Assembly (NCBI GenBank): GCA_019913005.1
Contig: JAIOHL010000110.1
Coordinates: 1-57,237 of the forward strand
Origin: Anaerolineae bacterium
Lineage (GTDB): Bacteria; Chloroflexota; Anaerolineae; Aggregatilineales; J027
DNA: 57,237 bases
Reading direction: 5' to 3'
Shown here: positions 52,029 through 57,237 of the stretch, piece after piece
Layout of the letters: the number at the start of each line of letters is the position of its first letter
Position numbering within the stretch: position 1 is the stretch's first letter
Translations under genes and position numbers: made by a program
Notes under the pieces: generated by a model
What the model saw: the letters and a program-made list of their open reading frames with translations, nothing else
Database searches by the model: none
What the model was told of the DNA's origin: nothing

Positions 52029-54620
52029 TTAAAAATCGTTATCGCTAGGTGCTTCAATCTCGCCCGACTCATCTTCGTTGGAGGCCACATAGCCGTTGCT
52101 GCCGTGGCTCTGTTCCGGTGCGGCGGGGCTAGGCCCACCACTGTTGACCAATGCGATACTGACCACCGTATCATCCGGGTCAATGTGGATGATTTTAACG
52201 CCTTGAGCCGTGCGCCCGTAAGTGCTAATTTCATTCACAGGTGTCCGCAGCGCAATACCGTTACGGGTTATCACGGTCAGGTCATAGGAATTTTCATCTT
52301 CCACGACCCCCGCCCCAACGATACGGCCTGTCTTACTCAGGTCGTTTGAAATCGCCCGCACGCCTTGACCATAGCGACCCTGCTGGCGGAATTCATCCAC
52401 CTGAGTGCGCTTGCCATAGCCCCGTTCCGTCACAATCAACAGGTCGGCATCAGCTTGTTCCGGCGTGATGACATCCAGCGCCGCGATCTGGTCGTCATCC
52501 GTCAATCGCATGGCATTCACACCTGCTGCTGTGCGACCCATTGTGCGGACATCGGTTTCATGGAAGCGAATGCCCTGCCCAAGCCGCGACACGAGGATAA
52601 TATCATCATCGCCGCTGGTCATACGCACCCAACCAAGTGTATCGCCATCATCCAACGTCATCGCCATCAAACCGGACGGGCGCACATTGGCAAATTCATC
52701 CATCGTCACTCGTTTGATACGACCCTGCTCCGTACACATAATGAAATAGCCGTCCACATCCTCAAATGTTGGGACTGCCACCGTTGCCGTCACCCGTTCT
52801 AGCGGATTCAGCGGCAAAATACTTTCCACCAATGTACCTCTACCTGCCCGATCATATTCCGGCAGATTAAACGTCCGCAGGCTGTACACCCGGCCTTGCG
52901 TGGTGAAAAATAGCAGGTGGTCAAGCGAACCCGCACTTAACAGATGCTCTACCACATCTTCATCGCGTGTCCCCATGCCCGTGCTGCCTTTACCGCCGCG
53001 TTTTTGCTGGCGATAAATGCTGGCTGGGGTGCGTTTGACATATCCACGCTGGGTCAGGCTAATCAGCACTTCTTCATCACGCACCAGATCGCTTTCATCA
53101 AAAGCTAGGGATAGCGACGGGTCATAGCTAGTGCGTCGTGCATCCCCATATTTCGCCGCGAGTTCGTTCAAGTCATCGCGGATAAGCGCCAATACCTTGC
53201 GCGGATGAGTCAGCAAATCTTCCAAATAGGCGATGCGCTCCAATACTTCCTGATATTCGGCCTCAATCTTCATCCGTTCCAATGAAGCCAAGCGGCGCAG
53301 TTGCAAATCGAGAATGGCCTGTGCCTGAAGTTCACTTAGGTCAAACAAAATCATCAATTCTTCGCGGGCGGCCTCGGCTGAATCGGCCTGACGAATGGTG
53401 GCAATGATGTCATCAATACTCGCCAGCGCCTTGAGCAGCCCTTCCAAAATGTGCCCACGCGCTTGGGCCTTTGCCAATTCATAGCGACTGCGGCGTTCAA
53501 TGACTTCCTGCCGATGCCCAATCCAGATCATCAACAGCCGCTTCAGGCTCAACAGACGTGGTTCTTGATTGACCAGCGCCAACAGTTGTACCCCAAACGT
53601 TGTTTGCAATTGGGTGTATTTGTAAAGTTGATTGAGAACCGTGAACGGCTGTGCTCCGCGTCGCAGTTCAATCACAATCCGCATCCCTTTACGATCCGAC
53701 TCATCCCGTAAGGTAGCGACGGCCTCCAAGCGCCCCTCATTGGCTAGGGCGGCGATACGTTCCAACGTAGCGGATTTGTTGACCTGATAGGGGATTTCGG
53801 TAATCACAATGCGGTGGCGTTCATTGCCAAATTCTTCAATTTCGGCGCGTGCCCGAACAATAATCCGACCTTTTCCAGTGGCATACGCTTCTTTGAGTTC
53901 GTCGCCCCCCATAATCGCCCCGGTGGGGAAATCTGGCCCTTTGACAAAATACATCAAATCATCGACCGTGACATCTATGACGGCTTCTTCAAGGGCCTCA
54001 CCCTCGAAATTAATCATGAGATTCAGCAGATAATCAATCGCCCCGCCGATTTCACGTAGGTTATGAGGCGGGATATTCGTCGCCATACCCACCGCGATCC
54101 CGCTGCTGCCATTCAATAGCAAATTCGGCAGACGAGCAGGCAAGACAATCGGCTCATCAATGGATCCGTCGAAATTCGGCGTATAATCCACCGTCTCGGC
54201 TTCAATATCCGCCAGCATTTCTTCCGCCATGCGCGACATCCGGGCTTCGGTATAACGCATCGCGGCGGGTGGGTCACCATCTACCGAGCCAAAATTACCT
54301 TGTCCATCAATCATCAAATAACGCAGCGAAAAATCCTGTGCCATACGGGCCATCGCGTCATACACCGACTGGTCGCCGTGTGGGTGGAATTTACCCAAGA
54401 CCTCCCCCACGATACGGGCGCTTTTTCGATACGGAGTGCCGGGACGGACGCCCATTTCGTGCATCGCAAATAAGATTCGGCGGTGAACGGGTTTAAGACC
54501 GTCACGGGCATCTGGCAGGGCGCGGGCGACGATCACGCTCATCGCGTAATCCAGATAGGCCCCACGCATTTCCTCGTCAATCTTGACAGGCTTGGCAGGC
54601 CGGAGCATGTTAACATCCAT
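52029..54620 (-). CDS. gyrA: DNA gyrase subunit A
   Basis: 863 residues, the normal GyrA size. The catalytic Tyr is Y123 in MRYTEARMS, with the quinolone region [15 protein letters not shown] at about 77-91 (Asp and Ser kept). The GyrA box is QKRGGKG near residue 537, so this is gyrase rather than topoisomerase IV. The C-terminal beta-pinwheel repeats ([30 protein letters not shown]) are present. A short Asp/Glu/Ser-rich end follows. An extended -10 promoter and GAGGA precede it. It introduces negative supercoils with GyrB, which is not in the window. Confidence 0.97.
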   Translation of the reverse strand: MDVNMLRPAKPVKIDEEMRGAYLDYAMSVIVARALPDARDGLKPVHRRILFAMHEMGVRPGTPYRKSARIVGEVLGKFHPHGDQSVYDAMARMAQDFSLRYLMIDGQGNFGSVDGDPPAAMRYTEARMSRMAEEMLADIEAETVDYTPNFDGSIDEPIVLPARLPNLLLNGSSGIAVGMATNIPPHNLREIGGAIDYLLNLMINFEGEALEEAVIDVTVDDLMYFVKGPDFPTGAIMGGDELKEAYATGKGRIIVRARAEIEEFGNERHRIVITEIPYQVNKSATLERIAALANEGRLEAVATLRDESDRKGMRIVIELRRGAQPFTVLNQLYKYTQLQTTFGVQLLALVNQEPRLLSLKRLLMIWIGHRQEVIERRSRYELAKAQARGHILEGLLKALASIDDIIATIRQADSAEAAREELMILFDLSELQAQAILDLQLRRLASLERMKIEAEYQEVLERIAYLEDLLTHPRKVLALIRDDLNELAAKYGDARRTSYDPSLSLAFDESDLVRDEEVLISLTQRGYVKRTPASIYRQQKRGGKGSTGMGTRDEDVVEHLLSAGSLDHLLFFTTQGRVYSLRTFNLPEYDRAGRGTLVESILPLNPLERVTATVAVPTFEDVDGYFIMCTEQGRIKRVTMDEFANVRPSGLMAMTLDDGDTLGWVRMTSGDDDIILVSRLGQGIRFHETDVRTMGRTAAGVNAMRLTDDDQIAALDVITPEQADADLLIVTERGYGKRTQVDEFRQQGRYGQGVRAISNDLSKTGRIVGAGVVEDENSYDLTVITRNGIALRTPVNEISTYGRTAQGVKIIHIDPDDTVVSIALVNSGGPSPAAPEQSHGSNGYVASNEDESGEIEAPSDNDF

Positions 54621-54708
54621 TGTGAAAGTTCCTCATCAGAGGCTGGTTGGGAAAAAGCCCCTCAATACGACAAAATGCCCGCCAGAAGCGGGTAAACGCA
54701 TAGTTCAA

Positions 54709-54737
54709 ATTATACCAGATTTAGGACATTTTTTCCA
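54709..54737 (-). promoter_or_regulatory. gyrA promoter with extended -10
   Basis: On the - strand TGGAAA (54737-54732) and TATAAT (54714-54709) are 17 bases apart, with TGG just before the -10. The 5' leader contains a CCCGC/GCGGG hairpin at 54678-54692, which could affect expression. Confidence 0.6.
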
Positions 54738-54749
54738 TATTCAGATGTT

Positions 54750-54777
54750 TTGGCGCGAGGGCAAATCACTGTATACT
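54750..54777 (+). promoter_or_regulatory. Promoter of the TIR-HEAT gene
   Basis: TTGGCG (54750-54755) and TATACT (54772-54777) are 16 bases apart, ending 21 bases before the ATG. It is divergent from, and nearly back-to-back with, the gyrA promoter. Confidence 0.5.
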
Positions 54778-54798
54778 CATCATTAAATCGTTGTCTAT

Positions 54799-56853
54799 AT
54801 GAATGGGGTTTCTAAATTGGCTCTTTTCTTCATATCATATGCAAAAAAAGATGGCATAGCTTATGCCCGTGAATTAAAACAAAACCTTGAAAAAGCTGGA
54901 TTACCTTCATGGATAGACGAAACCGATATTGGAATGGGTAAAGAGTGGCGGATTGTCATTGATAATGCCCTTGAAGCATCTATATGTGTAATCGTAGTTG
55001 TCACAAATGAAGCACTAAATTCACATAATGTTACTTATGAATGGTCGACAGCAAAGGCGCTTAATAAAGAAATTATACCATTACTTTTTGAGAACATTGA
55101 TTCATTGACTCTCACTCACCACCCTTTGTTTGCATTGCAATTCCGGGATTTCACTAATATCGTCAATCGGCCTTGGGGTAATTTGATAGAAGACTTGAGG
55201 CATGTTAAGACTCAAAAAGCTATCCACCCAACTGTAGTTGAAGCCGAACGCATTTTAAACACTCCAGACCCAAGCCGTTGGGTAGGCGCAATTGAAACGT
55301 TAAAACATTTTGAAGACCCATCTGCGATTGAAGCATTGGCTCGTTTGGTAAGCAATCACTCACCCGAAGTAAGTATACGTGCTGCGCTTGCATTGAATGA
55401 AAAAACTAATTACAGCGATCCAAGAAGCATACCGGGTATGATTAAATATGTACTGAAATCAAAGGAATGGAATCATTGGTATATTGATGGTTACAAAGCC
55501 CCATTAGTCCTCTTCCAAAGGATAAATAATCCCGACAGCATTGATATATTGATCAACTTAATGAATGAGATACAAATCTCTAGTAACTCTCCTGATAATA
55601 AAAAATATTATATTGAAGCACTAGCCCAAATCTCTCACCCTTACACTTTACCTCATCTTAGAAGATTATTTGATGATCCAAGCATTGAAGTCAATGACCG
55701 CAACATCATTGCTACAGCGATTGCCCAATTCCGAGATCCAGATACTTTCCCAGCCTTGACGAACTACTTGAAAAACAAGTTTAGTCAACGTAGATGGAAA
55801 CCTTTAATTCCCATCCTTAAAATCTTGTATCCATATATCATAGATGATTTAATCGAGTTTGGCTTTCAATTATATGATGACAAACATAATATTGGTGTTT
55901 TTTTTGACATTCTAGATGCCATAAATGAAAGTGGGAATTCTACGAACGAAGGCATTTTGAAAATAGTTATTCATGAAAAAGGTATACCAATATTAGTTGA
56001 ACTATTGGATATACCTAAGCATGATAGATATGGAAAAGTAGAAATAGATCCCTATTATCAATGGTTTGTGTTGGCTTTCGCAAAAATTGATACACCCTCT
56101 CAAATTGCTCTATTTAAGGCATTTATGCAGCATTCTGAGCAACATATAAAATCTGTTGCGAATTTTTTGAAAATAGTGGAGAAAAATGGCAAACTTCCTT
56201 CTGATTTCATACTTGAACTTCTTGCCACTGAAAAAGGGCTAAATATTTTGACAGAAGGTTCACTTGATATTTTGAGAGAAGGCTCACTTGGGTGGTATAT
56301 AGGGAATGAATCAAAGCTATATCAATGGATTGAAGAAGCAGTATCTTGTATTGGTAATAACAATAAATCTGAATTGCTCGAAACTGAAACCCATTTGGAC
56401 GATAGCCAATCGCTTGAAGATTGGCTATTAAGCCTAACATTTCATAGCGAACCTGATATTTCATTAAGAATTTTAGAACTTACTTCCCTATATCATCGTT
56501 TGCAAGGGGAAAAATATAACAAAATTAGAGAGATTGTTATACGAAAATTATGCGAGTTCAACGACGTTCGTATAATAGATCCCCTTCTCTCAGAACTAAA
56601 CATAATAGCGCAACACAAGAAGATACGGCTTGAGAAAAACGAGAACGACCTGTTTTTTGATGATTTGTTTGACAGCCCCGATCATTACCGGGAGATGCTC
56701 ATTAAAATATTTGAGGCACTTGCAAATATAGAAAATAACGGTGGCAAAGCTAGTTTGAAGACATATGAAGAAGACACTTATTTTAGAGACTGGAGGGATT
56801 CACTGAGAAGATTGAGGCTTGGAGAACAACCTAATTACCCTTCTCAATATTAA
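54799..56853 (+). CDS. AT-rich TIR-domain protein with HEAT-like repeats; candidate NADase defence protein
   Basis: It has 684 residues. The TIR domain (about 6-120) has LALFFISYAKKDGIAYA, LPSWIDETDIGMGKEW, ICVIVVVTNEAL and TYEWSTAKALNKEIIPLL, in which E81 is the probable catalytic glutamate. HEAT-like helical repeats (about 155-330) include AIEALARLVSNHSPEVSIRAALALNE and HPYTLPHLRRLFDDPSIEV. The C-terminal half is helical but unassigned. No signal peptide or membrane helix is seen. The gene is much more AT-rich than gyrA and the aldolase on its flanks, which suggests acquisition. Bacterial TIR proteins often cleave NAD+ on phage sensing; that role here is an inference. Confidence 0.8.
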   Translation: MNGVSKLALFFISYAKKDGIAYARELKQNLEKAGLPSWIDETDIGMGKEWRIVIDNALEASICVIVVVTNEALNSHNVTYEWSTAKALNKEIIPLLFENIDSLTLTHHPLFALQFRDFTNIVNRPWGNLIEDLRHVKTQKAIHPTVVEAERILNTPDPSRWVGAIETLKHFEDPSAIEALARLVSNHSPEVSIRAALALNEKTNYSDPRSIPGMIKYVLKSKEWNHWYIDGYKAPLVLFQRINNPDSIDILINLMNEIQISSNSPDNKKYYIEALAQISHPYTLPHLRRLFDDPSIEVNDRNIIATAIAQFRDPDTFPALTNYLKNKFSQRRWKPLIPILKILYPYIIDDLIEFGFQLYDDKHNIGVFFDILDAINESGNSTNEGILKIVIHEKGIPILVELLDIPKHDRYGKVEIDPYYQWFVLAFAKIDTPSQIALFKAFMQHSEQHIKSVANFLKIVEKNGKLPSDFILELLATEKGLNILTEGSLDILREGSLGWYIGNESKLYQWIEEAVSCIGNNNKSELLETETHLDDSQSLEDWLLSLTFHSEPDISLRILELTSLYHRLQGEKYNKIREIVIRKLCEFNDVRIIDPLLSELNIIAQHKKIRLEKNENDLFFDDLFDSPDHYREMLIKIFEALANIENNGGKASLKTYEEDTYFRDWRDSLRRLRLGEQPNYPSQY

Positions 56854-56869
56854 TCTGGAGTAGAAATCT

Positions 56870-57237
56870 TTGACGTTTAACACCGAACGCCGCCTACGTG
56901 AGCAAATTTGTCACATTGGCGAACTCATGCACCGTTTCCAATACATTGATGCCACCTCCGGCAACATCTCCGCCCGTCTCGACCATGACCGCATCCTAGC
57001 AACCCCCTCCGGCCTCGCCAAAGGTTTTATGAAACCCGATGAATTGATTGTTGTGGATATGGAAGGTAAAAAAGTCGGCCCCGCCACAGCCGCCAACCGT
57101 GACCTCAAGCCGACCTCCGAAATCCTGATGCACCTCGAAGCCTTCAAACAGCGGCCTGATGTGATGGGCGTTGTTCATGCCCACCCGCCTACCGCCATAG
57201 CCATGAGCATTGCCGGAATCAGTTTTCAGCAATGTAC
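56870..57237 (+). CDS. Class II aldolase/adducin-family protein (3' truncated by window)
   Basis: The TTG at 56870 has GGAG nine bases upstream, so it is the likely start. Visible motifs are SGNISARL, ILATPSGLAKGFM and the metal-binding HAHPPTAIAM, all standard for fuculose-phosphate aldolase/adducin-type enzymes. The frame is open to the end of the window. Whether it acts on L-fuculose-phosphate, ribulose-phosphate or another sugar phosphate cannot be told from the N-terminal ~122 residues. Confidence 0.9.
   Translation, partial: MTFNTERRLREQICHIGELMHRFQYIDATSGNISARLDHDRILATPSGLAKGFMKPDELIVVDMEGKKVGPATAANRDLKPTSEILMHLEAFKQRPDVMGVVHAHPPTAIAMSIAGISFQQC

Noticed and set aside
56250-56300. Short near-duplicate (GSLDIL/GSLGWY region) in the TIR-HEAT gene as a tandem repeat
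   Set aside because: Only two imperfect units of about 8 residues; too small to mean anything alone.

Overview
The window looks like a chromosomal segment of a Chloroflexota bacterium, probably an Anaerolineae-type lineage. This is inferred from gene style, not proven: GTG/TTG starts with good Shine-Dalgarno sites, Pro/Thr-rich linkers in secreted proteins, a liv-type ABC operon with a built-in acyl-CoA synthetase, and many signalling and sensor genes. The backbone has moderate GC. Gene density is high, with no insertion sequence, prophage or CRISPR array. Core markers are gyrA, lepB, murI, tilS and a tRNA-Glu(UUC).

Layout. 1-6.2 kb: the 3' part of an RskA-like anti-sigma factor, a very large secreted repeat/beta-helix protein and an FtsJ-type RNA methyltransferase. 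6.3-16.2 kb: an LLM oxidoreductase; a leftward signalling operon (STAS, receiver, hybrid histidine kinase, two-domain rhodanese); an FtsX/MacB-type permease; a decayed permease tail; a DM13 protein; and an MFS transporter. 16.3-24.3 kb: a leftward six-gene operon (LivG, acyl-CoA synthetase, LivH, LivM, binding protein, LivF) with a visible promoter, a 10-bp inverted repeat over the start region and a terminator. A frameshifted small gene lies beyond the operon, and the tRNA-Glu lies before it. 24.4-31.8 kb: a V4R-like protein, an AddA-like helicase-nuclease, an AT-rich AlbA_2/Schlafen-like gene, an NTF2-like protein and tilS. 32-41 kb: a receiver with a long proline tail, a parvulin-type lipoprotein, murI and a class I amidotransferase, an AT-rich PLD-plus-ATPase gene, an EamA transporter and small membrane or secreted proteins. 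41-48 kb: an AI-2E family transporter, an ABC-2 exporter pair and two TPR-type envelope proteins. 48-57 kb: a secreted GH-A-like hydrolase, an AraC/VOC/PPOX group, the gyrA-lepB operon, an AT-rich TIR-HEAT gene and the start of a class II aldolase.

The strongest candidates for undescribed biology are three AT-rich, single-gene, defence-like insertions, all on the + strand between ordinary genes: the AlbA_2 protein (28.9 kb), the PLD + SF3-like ATPase fusion (36.7 kb) and the TIR-HEAT protein (54.8 kb). Two further items stand out. One is a conserved ~31-bp hairpin repeat present three times, always between convergent genes. The other is a set of inverted repeats near starts that look like operators. 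All functional statements come from reading motifs by eye; no database search was possible.
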